DNA from: Paenibacillus_E allorhizoplanae
Lineage (GTDB): Bacteria; Bacillota; Bacilli; Paenibacillales; NBRC-103111
Reading direction: 5' to 3'
DNA: 64,000 nucleotides
Assembly (NCBI RefSeq): GCF_927798215.1
Contig: NZ_CAKMMW010000012.1
Span: 62,001-126,000, forward strand
Under the pieces are notes generated by a model that saw only the letters and a list, made by a program, of their open reading frames with translations, was not told where the DNA came from and did not search any database. This document shows positions 34,278 through 44,165 of this stretch, piece after piece (position 1 is the stretch's first letter; every line of letters begins with the position of its first letter). Made by a program: the position numbers and the translations under genes.

Positions 34278-34295
34278 ATGTGATTAATTTCACAA
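34278..34295. promoter_or_regulatory. Rex operator 2
   Basis: ATGTGATTAATTTCACAA, one arm base off consensus and 24 bp centre-to-centre from operator 1. The pair makes cooperative Rex binding likely. Confidence 0.8.
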
Positions 34296-34314
34296 CCGGA
34301 GGAGTGTTGAGGCA

Positions 34315-35544
34315 ATGAGCAAACCCAAAATCGTGATCCTAGGCGCAGGCTATGGCGGACTTGTCACAGCGATAAGGCTGCAGAAGAAGATGAGAAGAAA
34401 TGAGATGGACGTGACACTGGTCAACAAACATGACTATCACTTTATTACGACGCATCTGCATATGCCGGCTGCCGGTACGGATCATCATGATAACGCACGC
34501 GTGACCATTTCCGATTTGATTGATGAGCGGAAGATTCGATTCGTGAAGTCGACGGTAAGAGAAATTTTGCCGAGTGATAAGAAGATTGTGCTGGAAGATG
34601 CTACGCTTGACTACGACTATCTCGTGGTAGGACTCGGGAGTGAGACGGAAACCTTCGGGATCCCGGGTATGCATGAATATGCCATGTCGATCAAAAGCAT
34701 TAACAGTGTCCGCTTCATTCGGCAGCACATTGAGTATATGTTCGCCAAGTCTAAGGTGGCTCCGAAGCGCAAGGATTATCTGACCTTCGTCGTTGGTGGC
34801 GCGGGGTTCACGGGTACGGAGTTCGTCGGAGAGTTGGCGGATCGCATTCCTGTTTTGTGCAAAACGTATGATGTCGATCCGGTAGATGTCCGGATTTATA
34901 ATGTGGAAGCTTCCTCGTCGGCGCTTCCTCCCGGGCTGCCAGTGGATTTAGTCGAATATGGAATGGAAGTTATGCGCCGCAAAGGGGTGCAATATAAGCT
35001 ATCGACAGCTATCAAGGAATGTACATCGGAAGGAGTTATTCTGAGCAACGGCGAGTTCATCCGCGCAGGCACGGTAGTCTGGTCGGGAGGGATACGCGGT
35101 AATTCGCTGCTGCAGGAAGCGGGTTTCGAGGTTCAGCGGGGACGGGTGAAAGTGGATAGCTGCTTGCGTTCCTATCAGTTCCCTGAGATTTTTATCACAG
35201 GCGATTGCTCGATCGTCACGAGTCCAGAGGGTACACCCTATCCGGCCAATGCGCAGATTGCTGTCCAACAGGGCTATAATGCGGCTAGGAATCTCATCCA
35301 GACGGTTCGAGGCAAAGAGATGAAGCCATTTGTCTATGATTTCAAAGGCACGGTAGCAACCTTGGGGCGCGGTGAGGCTGTTGGTTTACTCAAAGTGAAG
35401 AAAGTGAAAGGCCGCTTGGCCTTATTTATCAAAAAAATGATTGATGCCCGTTACCTGTATCTTATCGGCGGCATTCCACTCGTTTGGAAGAAGATGGTTT
35501 GGAAGCAGAGGTCCACGACTCGCAATTATCATGTGCCAAATTAA
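34315..35544 (+). CDS. Type II NADH dehydrogenase-like NAD(P)/FAD oxidoreductase
   Basis: 409 aa; ATG after GGAGGAGTG. The FAD dinucleotide fold is at the N-terminus (ILGAGYGGLVTAIRL, about residues 6-20), the NADH-binding fold at about 155-175 (VVGGAGFTGTEFVGEL) and the FAD-contacting segment ITGDCS at about 297-302. The C-terminal region has basic/hydrophobic stretches that attach these enzymes to the inner face of the membrane. Type II enzymes pass electrons from NADH to menaquinone without pumping protons. Two Rex boxes directly upstream match the known Rex control of ndh in Bacillus and strengthen the call. Confidence 0.88.
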   Translation: MSKPKIVILGAGYGGLVTAIRLQKKMRRNEMDVTLVNKHDYHFITTHLHMPAAGTDHHDNARVTISDLIDERKIRFVKSTVREILPSDKKIVLEDATLDYDYLVVGLGSETETFGIPGMHEYAMSIKSINSVRFIRQHIEYMFAKSKVAPKRKDYLTFVVGGAGFTGTEFVGELADRIPVLCKTYDVDPVDVRIYNVEASSSALPPGLPVDLVEYGMEVMRRKGVQYKLSTAIKECTSEGVILSNGEFIRAGTVVWSGGIRGNSLLQEAGFEVQRGRVKVDSCLRSYQFPEIFITGDCSIVTSPEGTPYPANAQIAVQQGYNAARNLIQTVRGKEMKPFVYDFKGTVATLGRGEAVGLLKVKKVKGRLALFIKKMIDARYLYLIGGIPLVWKKMVWKQRSTTRNYHVPN

Positions 35545-35559
35545 CGCGCATATAACGTA

Positions 35560-35596
35560 AAATCCCCTTCAAGTAGATACTTGGAGGGGATTTTTA
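35560..35596. terminator. Bidirectional terminator
   Basis: AAATCCCCTTCAAGTA pairs with TACTTGGAGGGGATTT, followed by T runs usable on both strands. It sits between converging genes. Confidence 0.8.
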
Positions 35597-35609
35597 GCCG
35601 TTGTACCCA

Positions 35610-37910
35610 CTAACTATAGCGATTGGATCGATACTGGCTTGGAGACACGCCTTCACGTTTGCGAAAAGCTCGCGAAAAATTATTCTCATCCACAAACCCA
35701 ACCTGCTCAACAATTTCCTTAATGGAAAGGTGGGTGGTTTCGAGTAACTCTTTTGCTTTCTCAATGCGAATTTTCGAGACATATTGCATCAAAGGAAGAC
35801 CATTTTTGTTTTTAAAATAGCGTGTGACATAGGAGGGTGTTAAAGACAGCTCTTCAGCAACTGTGGAGAGACTGAGATTATAGTCCATATAATGCTGGGA
35901 AACGTGCTCTAACATGGATGCATATAAGCGATTATTATTGGCATCTTCTCCTAAACTGTCTTGTATGCTGCGTGCAGCATCAAGCAGATTGGCGCAAGCC
36001 TCGGCAACGGTTTTGGATTGGAATTCGGCTAGGGATTCCAGTTTATATTTGATCGCTTCGCGATGGGATAGCGGAATATTATTGACGAGTTGGTTCAAGG
36101 TAAAAATGATTTGTTGAAACGTTAGGCGGAATGTAGGCGCGTCCTCCAGCCGAGTAAAACTTTCTTCCATCTCATGAATTAATAGTTGCAGATGCTCGGA
36201 GCTCTTGGAGCAGACCGCCGCATGGAGAGCTTCCGCAAAATCGGAAATTTGCTGCTTATCGATCGTCGTATTCTCAATTTTTTGCTGAGACCACTCAGTT
36301 GGGGTGATGATAGACTGTTTACCAGCAAAAATCCGATATTCAGCAAGCGATGTTGCCGAGTTGAAAGATTGATGCAAGTCATTCGTAGGTTGAGGTTCAC
36401 CTACCATACAGGATAATGAGAGGGCAAAATGCCTATTCATGAACGCGATGATCTGCTCGGAAAAAGCACGACTGCGAGCTTCCCATTGATCTGCAAATTC
36501 GTTATTCCACGAAACAATGCCTACAATTCCATTATCGATAGCCAAATCAAGTGCATAATTGACGCCGTGCACACCTGATAAATTTTCCAAAACGTTGCAA
36601 ATGGTATATTTCATCAACCACTGTTCACTAAGAGGCTCTTTACTTACCTTTGAATTGTAATCATCAAAAATAATGACAAGTACACTGCTTGTATGCCGTG
36701 TATCAAATAGTTGATGAAGGGCACTTCGGTTATCTTGCGTCGTATTGTCTACGTTCAATTTCCCCATTAATACCGCGAGCAGTAACTGGTTCCTCGTTAA
36801 AACCTCTTGATTATGCATCATATTGGACAAATGGATGCTCTCATCTCTCATCTGCTCGATATAGCGAGTCAGTTGGTCTAATTCATCGGTATTGCCTTTC
36901 GTCAACTTGTCCGATGGCAAGGTAGGGAAACGGTTAGATAACTCTTGGATCGGTTGATAACTCTTGCGTGCAGACCTGAAACAAAGCACAATCCCTAGAG
37001 CAAGCGATATGAGAAATATGGTTAGGGAAATCGTGAGTGCCACATCATATTCGCGAAAATAGTCACTACGACGAATGGCGTTCACTACATGAATTTTCTG
37101 TTTCGATGACGTTTCCTGCAAGAATAGATAGCCGGGGATCCGTGCTTTCGAGTTTTGCGCTGCTCTTTCAAGTTCACTCCACGCTAGATCAGAAGATCCT
37201 TTTACATACAGAAAGGGCATATTGGATTGATCAAAGGCAATCAGGCTGCTGCCACTATCAATGGTTAGTTGGAAATTACTTACCAGGGCCGGATAGTTTA
37301 GTTTGTAGATCATAATCCCACTCGAAAAGGGTGTGCTGTCAAGCGGAACTAGAAGAAGCAGAACCTGTTCCTTGCCGTCAGGATTATTTTCATTGGCTAG
37401 TGAGGACAGAAGTATGGGTGATCTTAGTTGCCCCAATTTGCTCTCTAAAATTTCTGGCGAAATTCGGCCATCGCCGACGAGTCGGCTATAGCTCTCAGGT
37501 GAGTAAATTCCCGTATCGGTAAAAATCGTATTTTGAAGCGAGCTGTAGGCTGTGTTTCGATAGAACAAACCAATGGAATCAAGATCAGCAGACAGCGCCT
37601 TTAATTTTTCAAGTTCATCGGCAATTAAATACGGATATTGTAATGATTCTTGTAATTGATAGGGAAGCAGTTTGGTATCCCGTGACAAGGTTAAAGTCAA
37701 TTTCTGTAGGTCTAATATGCGTGTATCCAGCAAACTGGTCGTATTGGCCATAGATCGATGGGTATTATCCATCAGCCGATTATAGGTATTTGATAGCGAG
37801 ATGATATTGGTCACTAAGAATAATAGACCGGTTACGGCCAGAATCAGAAGATGCCCAAGAAGAAATTTTCGATAGAGCTTGGACTGAATCGCTTTCCGCA
37901 AAATAAACAC
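35610..37910 (-). CDS. Membrane-bound AraC-type regulator
   Basis: 766 aa. It has an N-terminal TM helix (LGHLLILAVTGLLFLVTNI, about 20-40), a large extracellular sensor region, a second TM helix (VALTISLTIFLISLALGIVL, about 290-312) and a HAMP-like stretch. The long cytoplasmic region ends in a double HTH (about 665-762: LSLSTVAEELSLTPSYVTRYFKNKNGLPLMQY; LSIKEIVEQVGFVDENNFSRAF, ending SPSQYRSN). This one-component architecture is common in Paenibacillus next to Lpl-type transporters. It is divergent from the importer at 38188-41727, which it presumably controls through the 37911-38187 region in response to an extracellular glycan. Confidence 0.88.
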   Translation of the reverse strand: MFILRKAIQSKLYRKFLLGHLLILAVTGLLFLVTNIISLSNTYNRLMDNTHRSMANTTSLLDTRILDLQKLTLTLSRDTKLLPYQLQESLQYPYLIADELEKLKALSADLDSIGLFYRNTAYSSLQNTIFTDTGIYSPESYSRLVGDGRISPEILESKLGQLRSPILLSSLANENNPDGKEQVLLLLVPLDSTPFSSGIMIYKLNYPALVSNFQLTIDSGSSLIAFDQSNMPFLYVKGSSDLAWSELERAAQNSKARIPGYLFLQETSSKQKIHVVNAIRRSDYFREYDVALTISLTIFLISLALGIVLCFRSARKSYQPIQELSNRFPTLPSDKLTKGNTDELDQLTRYIEQMRDESIHLSNMMHNQEVLTRNQLLLAVLMGKLNVDNTTQDNRSALHQLFDTRHTSSVLVIIFDDYNSKVSKEPLSEQWLMKYTICNVLENLSGVHGVNYALDLAIDNGIVGIVSWNNEFADQWEARSRAFSEQIIAFMNRHFALSLSCMVGEPQPTNDLHQSFNSATSLAEYRIFAGKQSIITPTEWSQQKIENTTIDKQQISDFAEALHAAVCSKSSEHLQLLIHEMEESFTRLEDAPTFRLTFQQIIFTLNQLVNNIPLSHREAIKYKLESLAEFQSKTVAEACANLLDAARSIQDSLGEDANNNRLYASMLEHVSQHYMDYNLSLSTVAEELSLTPSYVTRYFKNKNGLPLMQYVSKIRIEKAKELLETTHLSIKEIVEQVGFVDENNFSRAFRKREGVSPSQYRSNRYS

Positions 37911-38187
37911 ATCCTCTGGTCGAATAGGTCTTGATTTCTTACGAGTATATAAATTTTGCGCTATGTTATCAATTCATGGCAGGCAAAAAGCTGAAAATTG
38001 ACTAGGTATTGAGAAAAATGCAGGGTGCCATTTATGCGCTGAAACCATTTTTTGCTGTGAAAAGCCGATTATCAATTGTTGTCGGAGGTTCCAAACTTAC
38101 GTATACTCGGAGCCATAGGAACCGATTCAGGCGCCGAATCGATTCTGAGTGTCAACTTTTCTATCGTTCGACGAAGGAGGCAGCTAT

Positions 38188-39135
38188 ATGACTGCGAAGA
38201 CCAAGGCTGCACATGCACCCCTACCTAGGTCTAACAAAAAAAGGTTTGGGTTGCAAAACAATTGGGATTATCTCATCTTTGTTATCCCGGTTGTCCTTTA
38301 TTTTCTTATTTTCTGCTACGGACCTATGTATGGTGTACAACTGGCATTCAAACGCTTCAATCCGATTCACGGAATCATGGGCAGTCCTTGGATTGGTTTG
38401 GATAACTTTGAAAGGCTTTTCAATTCATTTCAGTTTTATCGCATTGTTAAGAACACGCTGGTCATCAATCTATTTAAAACGCTGATCAGTTTTCCCATTC
38501 CGATTATGCTTGCCCTCATGTTCAATGAGATGAGAAAAGAGAGATTGAAGAAGACGCTTCAGACGATCACTTATGCACCGTACTTCATCTCGACTGTCGT
38601 CTTTGTCGGCATTATCAATTTATTTCTCGGCGGGGAAAATGGGTACTTGAATCATTTGCTGGGGATGATCGGAATCGATTCGATTCCTTTTTTGACTAAT
38701 CCTGACTACTTCCCTGGTGTCTATATCGGTTCTGACATCTGGCGGAATAGCGGTTGGAATTCCATTATTTTTATCGCTGCGTTAGCTGCCGTAGATCCCC
38801 AGCTTCATGAATCTGCGCAAATCGATGGGGCTAGTCGGTGGAAGCGGATGATTCATGTGAATCTGCCGTGTATTATGCCAGTCATTGTCATTCAATTTAT
38901 TTTACTCATGGGGAAAATGATGACTCTCAGCTACGAGCGTATTCTTCTTATGCAAAATAGCTTGAATATGGAAACCTCAGAGGTCATTTCCACTTATGCT
39001 TACAAGACAGGTCTAATCAATATGGATTATGGATTCTCTACCGCTGTGGGCCTCTTTAACAATGTCATCAACATCATTTTGCTGCTTGCGGCCAACAAGA
39101 TTGCCAAACGATATAGCAGCAGCAGTCTGTTCTAA
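38188..39135 (+). CDS. LplB-type ABC sugar permease (second importer)
   Basis: 315 aa from the ATG at 38188 with GAAGGAGG upstream; the ORF runs back to 38149 without a site. It has six TM helices and the EAA-like loop PQLHESAQIDGASRWKRMI (about residues 208-226). It pairs with the next permease and solute-binding lipoprotein, and no ATPase gene is linked. It is the paralogue of the 20692 gene but clearly distinct in sequence, so a different sugar is likely. Confidence 0.9.
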   Translation: MTAKTKAAHAPLPRSNKKRFGLQNNWDYLIFVIPVVLYFLIFCYGPMYGVQLAFKRFNPIHGIMGSPWIGLDNFERLFNSFQFYRIVKNTLVINLFKTLISFPIPIMLALMFNEMRKERLKKTLQTITYAPYFISTVVFVGIINLFLGGENGYLNHLLGMIGIDSIPFLTNPDYFPGVYIGSDIWRNSGWNSIIFIAALAAVDPQLHESAQIDGASRWKRMIHVNLPCIMPVIVIQFILLMGKMMTLSYERILLMQNSLNMETSEVISTYAYKTGLINMDYGFSTAVGLFNNVINIILLLAANKIAKRYSSSSLF

Positions 39136-39149
39136 AAGGAGAGGTGAAC

Positions 39150-40052
39150 ATGGAGGTCGTGTCCCACAAAATTCGAGAGTCTAACGGAGATCGGATTTTT
39201 CTGGCGATTACTTATGTACTTATCGGGATTCTTGTGTTAATTGTGCTTTACCCGCTGATCTATGTCGTTAGTGCCTCATTCAGTGATCCCAAACTGGTGA
39301 TTGCCGGTAAGATAGGACTGATCCCGAGCGGATTCAACGTGGAAGCCTATCGACGGGTATTTACGAATACGGAAATATGGATTGGCTATAGAAATACACT
39401 GCTCTACACGACCATAGGAACGTTAGTTAATATTTCATTGACCATGATGGGGGCCTATCCGTTGTCACGCAAAAATTTTCGATGGCGTCGCGGGCTTATG
39501 ATATTCTTCACCATTACGATGTTTTTCAGCAGCGGTATGATACCGATGTATCTGCTCGTTAAGAATTTGGGACTTTATAATTCGATGTGGGCATTAATAT
39601 TGCCAACGGCGATCAGTGTATACAATATGATTGTTGCTAGGACGTTCTTGGAAACCAACATTGATGAACAACTCTATGAATCGGCCTATATGGATGGCAG
39701 CGGCAACATCAGATCGTTTTTCTCCATTGTGCTGCCCCTGAGTGCGCCGATCATGGCTGTTCTTGTATTATTTTATGCCGTGTATCATTGGAATTCCTAT
39801 TTCGAGGCGATGATCTATTTGAAGGAACGTTCGCTTTATCCGCTGCAGCTCTTCCTGCGGGAAATTCTAGTGATGAATCAGTCGGATAACGTGATGATGG
39901 ATTCGATTGAGATGGATACAAGCAAATTTCTAGTTGCGGAAGGTGTCAAATATGCCGTTATTATCGTATCCAGTGGACCCATTCTTATGCTGTATCCATT
40001 CCTTCAGAAGTATTTCGTTAAAGGGATGATGATTGGTGCGCTTAAAGGTTAA
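39150..40052 (+). CDS. YtcP-type ABC sugar permease (second importer)
   Basis: 300 aa from the ATG at 39150, 8 nt after AAAGGAG; the GTG at 39144 is too close to that site. It has six TM helices, the EAA-like loop EQLYESAYMDGSGNIRSFFS (about residues 178-197) and the family ending KYFVKGMMIGALKG. It forms the channel with the preceding LplB-type permease. Confidence 0.9.
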   Translation: MEVVSHKIRESNGDRIFLAITYVLIGILVLIVLYPLIYVVSASFSDPKLVIAGKIGLIPSGFNVEAYRRVFTNTEIWIGYRNTLLYTTIGTLVNISLTMMGAYPLSRKNFRWRRGLMIFFTITMFFSSGMIPMYLLVKNLGLYNSMWALILPTAISVYNMIVARTFLETNIDEQLYESAYMDGSGNIRSFFSIVLPLSAPIMAVLVLFYAVYHWNSYFEAMIYLKERSLYPLQLFLREILVMNQSDNVMMDSIEMDTSKFLVAEGVKYAVIIVSSGPILMLYPFLQKYFVKGMMIGALKG

Positions 40053-40086
40053 TGTGATTAATAATGAAGGAGATGACTAACGAAAT

Positions 40087-41727
40087 ATGAAAAGAAAATT
40101 AGTCTTGCTGACAGCTGCCATGCTGATTACATCGATTCCAGTACTAAGCGCTTGCAGCGATAAAGATAAAGGTGCAGAGCCTGTTGCAACTGGTGCAGCG
40201 AATAAAGAGGCGAATATCAATAAAACAGGTATGCCAATTGCAAAGGAGCCAGTTCAATTGAAAGGGCTGGTCTCCAAATATGAGCTGGTCAAGGATTGGA
40301 ACGAGCATAAAGGCTTGAAAAATTATGAAGCGAAATCGAATGTCATCATTAAATGGGATACGGTACCGCAAAATGCCTTTGATGAGCGCAGAAATCTAAT
40401 GTTTGCCTCCAATGATCTGCCAGACTTTGTCATGCGGGCGAATTTGTCGCCGCAATTAATTACGTCTTACGCAGCAGCGGGTCAGATTATCCCGTTGGAT
40501 CCTTTGATTGAGGCTGGCTATGCGCCGAATCTGGCAGCGCTTATGAAAGAAAATGACGGTATTCGCAAATCGATTACTTCGGCTGATGGCCATATTTATT
40601 CGCTTCCGAATATTAGTGAAGCAGATGGACGTATTTCTTCCTCGTGGATTAATAAGAAGTGGTTGGACAAGCTTGGGCTTCAAATGCCGACAACAATGGA
40701 CGAATTTTATAAGGTGTTGAAAGCCTTTAAAGAACAGGACCCTAACGGGAATGGCAAAGCAGATGAAGTTCCGATCTCAGGGTACAAAGAGGGCAATAAG
40801 AACTACGGTGATCAATTTATTAAATCGTTCTACGGCAGCTGGGGATTCGGAGGGAACTCCGGGATCATCGCTCCCTTTATGGATGTTGATAACCAGGGCA
40901 AAGTTCGGTATATCGCAACGGACAATACCTTCAAAGACATGATTACTTTCTTTAACAAGCTTTGGCAGGAAGGATTAATCGATAAAGAAATTTTATCACA
41001 GGATATGAAGCAGGAAATCGCGAAGGTTGATGATGAACGTGTCGGCTATGTAGCGAAGGGCAACAACAATTTGTGGATGGGCAAAAATCGAAATAATTAC
41101 GTCCAGAACCCTGTCCTAAAAGGCATCGACGGTAAAGTGTATTGGACGGGCATCTCCCCGAAAGTTCGGGATTTAGGTTCATTCGTGATTACGAACAAAA
41201 ACCCGAATCCGGAAGCAACACTGCGCTGGGGAGATTATTTCCTGAGCGAAGAAGGGACGGCTCTGGCTCGACTTGGTATCGAAGGTGTTACTTATACGAT
41301 CGGCAGTGATGGATTTTATAAGCTGAAAGACGAATTTGCCAAAAATCCGAACGGACTTACGGTGGATGAGGCGCTCTCCGAATATACGATTTTCCAAGGT
41401 GGCGGCATTCCTCAGCGCGTGACGCAAAAGGTTGATCAAAGTGCTGCTGTTCTACCAGAAATGATTGCCAATAAAGATGTTATTCGTCCTAATTTGGTGC
41501 CTGAAGCGAAGTTGATGATTCCTACTTTTACCGAAAAAGAGAATATTGAATTAAGCTCATATGCAACGGATATTGAAGCTTATGCAGATGAGAATATTGT
41601 TAAATTTATTACTGGCGCTAAACCGCTTAGCGAATGGGATAAATATGTAAGCACGTTAAATAAAATGCAGCTTGATAAATATCTAGCGATCTATCAAGCA
41701 GCTTATGACCGCTGGAATCAGAAGTAA
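40087..41727 (+). CDS. Extracellular solute-binding lipoprotein (second importer)
   Basis: 546 aa. Lipoprotein signal with lipobox VLSACSDK (Cys about residue 23). The two-lobed binding protein has segments NDLPDFVMRANLS, DPNGNGKADEVPISGY (a Ca-site-like DxNxNxKxD loop, about residues 218-228) and FNKLWQEGLIDKE. It delivers an oligosaccharide to the permeases upstream. It is 27 nt from the next gene, a metallo-beta-lactamase-fold hydrolase, so they are probably co-transcribed. Confidence 0.9.
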   Translation: MKRKLVLLTAAMLITSIPVLSACSDKDKGAEPVATGAANKEANINKTGMPIAKEPVQLKGLVSKYELVKDWNEHKGLKNYEAKSNVIIKWDTVPQNAFDERRNLMFASNDLPDFVMRANLSPQLITSYAAAGQIIPLDPLIEAGYAPNLAALMKENDGIRKSITSADGHIYSLPNISEADGRISSSWINKKWLDKLGLQMPTTMDEFYKVLKAFKEQDPNGNGKADEVPISGYKEGNKNYGDQFIKSFYGSWGFGGNSGIIAPFMDVDNQGKVRYIATDNTFKDMITFFNKLWQEGLIDKEILSQDMKQEIAKVDDERVGYVAKGNNNLWMGKNRNNYVQNPVLKGIDGKVYWTGISPKVRDLGSFVITNKNPNPEATLRWGDYFLSEEGTALARLGIEGVTYTIGSDGFYKLKDEFAKNPNGLTVDEALSEYTIFQGGGIPQRVTQKVDQSAAVLPEMIANKDVIRPNLVPEAKLMIPTFTEKENIELSSYATDIEAYADENIVKFITGAKPLSEWDKYVSTLNKMQLDKYLAIYQAAYDRWNQK

Positions 41728-41753
41728 TCAGCGTATAGAAGGAGGGACTCACG

Positions 41754-42611
41754 ATGAGATTTTACGGCACAAGCGCAGCCGAAGGAATACCGAATCCATT
41801 CTGCCTCTGTTCTGTTTGCAGCCATGCGCGCAAGGCAGGAGGGGCAGAGATACGCCGCCGTTCGATGTTCCGAATCAATGAGCAAATGTGTATTGATTTG
41901 GGCGCGGATTCTTTTCAACAAGCAATCGAATACGGCGACTTTACCAAGCTTCAGCATGTCTTAGTGAGTCATACCCATGAAGACCATTTCAACTATATGA
42001 TGATGAATGTTCGAAATATGTCGATAGAACGATTGAAGGAGCCGCTGCATTTCTACTTTACAGATCAAGCCTACGAAATCGTTGAGTTCTATCGTCAAAG
42101 CCGACCGATCATGAAAGGCATGACCTCCGATTTGGAAGCGCGCGGCGTAGTGGCTTTTCATAAGCTTGAGTTTAACCAATCCGTTACCATTTGCGGCATG
42201 AAAGTAACGCCGCTACGTGGGAATCACTTGGGTAATATGGGGGAGAGCTGTGCGAACTATTTGATTCAGAACGAGGATGGCCAGAAACTTTACTATGGCG
42301 TAGATACAGGCTGGTATTTGCCAGAAACGTTCAAGTTGCTTGAAAATGCTTCACTTGATGTGTTGATTAGTGAATGCACCTTTGGACTAACTAGCGGACG
42401 CGGTCTTCATCCAAACGGCCATTTGGACGCCTTTAGCTGTATGGAGCTATTTCACAAACTGTTAGCGCAAGGGACGTTACATGCCAACTCTCGTATTTAT
42501 CTTACTCATATTAATCACTTTACCTCTACACATGCAGATCTAGTAGGCTGGATTCAGGAACAGCAATTCCCATGCCCGATCACGGTCGCATGGGATGGGA
42601 TGATCATATGA
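41754..42611 (+). CDS. PhnP-like metallo-beta-lactamase-fold hydrolase
   Basis: 285 aa; ATG after GGAGGGACTCACG. The N-terminus GTSAAEGIPNPFCLCSVC carries the Cys-x-Cys-x2-Cys zinc site seen in PhnP-type phosphodiesterases. The catalytic metal motif is SHTHEDHFN (about residues 72-80), later residues include GNHLGN and YYGVDTGWY, and a late His lies in LTHINHFTS. PhnP hydrolyses 5-phosphoribosyl 1,2-cyclic phosphate; here the gene sits at the end of a sugar importer operon, so the substrate may be a cyclic phosphate or another ester of the imported glycan. Family is reasonably sure, substrate not. Confidence 0.8.
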   Translation: MRFYGTSAAEGIPNPFCLCSVCSHARKAGGAEIRRRSMFRINEQMCIDLGADSFQQAIEYGDFTKLQHVLVSHTHEDHFNYMMMNVRNMSIERLKEPLHFYFTDQAYEIVEFYRQSRPIMKGMTSDLEARGVVAFHKLEFNQSVTICGMKVTPLRGNHLGNMGESCANYLIQNEDGQKLYYGVDTGWYLPETFKLLENASLDVLISECTFGLTSGRGLHPNGHLDAFSCMELFHKLLAQGTLHANSRIYLTHINHFTSTHADLVGWIQEQQFPCPITVAWDGMII

Positions 42612-42615
42612 TTAA

Positions 42616-42648
42616 AAACGCGCACCGATAACGTATCGGTGCGCGTTT
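42616..42648. terminator. Bidirectional terminator
   Basis: AAACGCGCACCGATA pairs perfectly with TATCGGTGCGCGTTT around an ACG loop. It separates the converging PhnP-like and MFS genes. Confidence 0.8.
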
Positions 42649-42654
42649 ATGCTT

Positions 42655-44097
42655 TTATTCAGTTGCGGTTGCAGCCACAACTGGGCTTCCTACCGACTCC
42701 GTTGTGACGACTCCCATATGCCTCTTTTTTGCATAGCTTCTGTATAGAATCGAGCTTCCTATCGTTAAAAGCGCAACCACCGCCATCCCCCAGATGAGGT
42801 TGTCAAAAGCACGTTCGAGCGGCAGTGATTTCTGCCAGACCAGCGCACTACCCGAGAGTGCCACGGCGAACGCACCGCTAAAAAATTGCAGCAATTGGAA
42901 CAACCCCATGCCTGATCCGATGCGATCTGTCGTCAATTGACGGGACAGCTCATTGGATACAGCGCTGGACAGTGTCGTGAAGCTGATGCTGACCAAGATA
43001 TAAAGCGCGGCAATCCAGTAGTAGGAATAGCTGGCAGTGAGGGCAAGCCCTACGGTTGAAACTAGCATCAACCATGGTACGTAGCGGAGTAACGCCGTAT
43101 TCCCATAGCGGTCAATAATGCGACCCACACGGTTGGAGACGAGCATAGCCAACAAAGCGCCAGGGAAGAGCAATAGTCCCGAAGTAAGTGGAGCTAAGCC
43201 GAAAACCCGCGCAAGCATCTGGGGCGCTAGGAACAGGAAGCCGAAGCTGATCATGTAGGAAAACACGCCGATTGCGCCGAGCGACATATAAGGTCTATCA
43301 CCGAATAGGGCAGGCAGCACGAATGGTTGTGAGACTCGGCGAATTCGCAGCGCGAATAAGGCAATTGCAAGTATACCTACTAAGAGTGCTACGAGACTTT
43401 TGGAAGTAAGGAAGAGCAGTAACCCCGTCGTCCCAATCCCGAGCAGCAAAGCACCGATGAAATCGAACGAGCCGCTTGCTGGTTTTTCTTTTGGGAGTAG
43501 GATGAGAAAGATAGGAATAAGCAGCAGCGTGACCCCTGTAATGACGAATAGGAAATGCCAGCCCAGGTACTGAACAATGGATCCGCCTGCGACCGGACCT
43601 AGGCCCAAGCCAAGTGAAGCCGCGGAAAGGATGAGCGACATGGCTCTGCCTCTACGAGACAACGGAATGTAGCGGGTGACGAATACGATACCCAGCGAGG
43701 GAATCGCGCCTGCGCCAGATGCTTGAATCAGCCTTGTAAGCAGCAACAGTCCGAAGCTGTCCGTGAACAGCCCTAGAATGGAGGCGCCGCCTAGCGAGAG
43801 CAGGGCAATGACGTAGAGCCTGCGAATAGGCACGAAGTCGGATAAGCGGCTATAGGTGATCGAGGCGATGGCGAAAATGATCGAATATCCCGTAACAATC
43901 CACGATGCCGTAGAGGGGCTGAGTTCAAATTGTAAGGAAATCTTGGGCAGAGCCAGATTGAACATCATCGTGTTCATGATGACAAGTACAATCGTAAAGC
44001 AGAGCAACCAGGAGACAGGCGTTTCTCGTAAGCGGCCAGGCATCTCAGGTTGAGCGTGTGTTGTTCCTTGAGCTGAAGAGGTTGCGTTGTCTGACAT
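42655..44097 (-). CDS. DHA2-type MFS drug/tetracycline-like efflux transporter
   Basis: 480 aa with about 14 hydrophobic helices. The N-terminal half shows MFS signatures: LPKISLQFELSPSTASWIVTGY (about residues 49-70), YSRLSDFVPIRRLYV (motif A variant) and the motif C region SLGLGLGPVAGG (about 160-171). The pattern is closest to TetA(L)/(K) and related proton antiporters. An inverted repeat over its -10 region suggests a dedicated repressor, but no TetR/MarR gene is adjacent. Substrate unknown; resistance cannot be claimed. Confidence 0.82.
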   Translation of the reverse strand: MSDNATSSAQGTTHAQPEMPGRLRETPVSWLLCFTIVLVIMNTMMFNLALPKISLQFELSPSTASWIVTGYSIIFAIASITYSRLSDFVPIRRLYVIALLSLGGASILGLFTDSFGLLLLTRLIQASGAGAIPSLGIVFVTRYIPLSRRGRAMSLILSAASLGLGLGPVAGGSIVQYLGWHFLFVITGVTLLLIPIFLILLPKEKPASGSFDFIGALLLGIGTTGLLLFLTSKSLVALLVGILAIALFALRIRRVSQPFVLPALFGDRPYMSLGAIGVFSYMISFGFLFLAPQMLARVFGLAPLTSGLLLFPGALLAMLVSNRVGRIIDRYGNTALLRYVPWLMLVSTVGLALTASYSYYWIAALYILVSISFTTLSSAVSNELSRQLTTDRIGSGMGLFQLLQFFSGAFAVALSGSALVWQKSLPLERAFDNLIWGMAVVALLTIGSSILYRSYAKKRHMGVVTTESVGSPVVAATATE

Positions 44098-44112
44098 GGT
44101 ACACCTTCCGAT

Positions 44113-44165
44113 CTAAACTATAATATATTTTGTGACAGTTTAGCATGACGGGTAGCATGTGTCAA
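44113..44165 (-). promoter_or_regulatory. Promoter and palindromic operator of the MFS gene
   Basis: On the minus strand TTGACA (44165-44160), a 17-bp spacer and TAAACT (44142-44137). CTAAACT (44113-44119) and AGTTTAG (44137-44143) form a 7-bp inverted repeat over the -10 and start region, consistent with a repressor operator. Confidence 0.6.
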
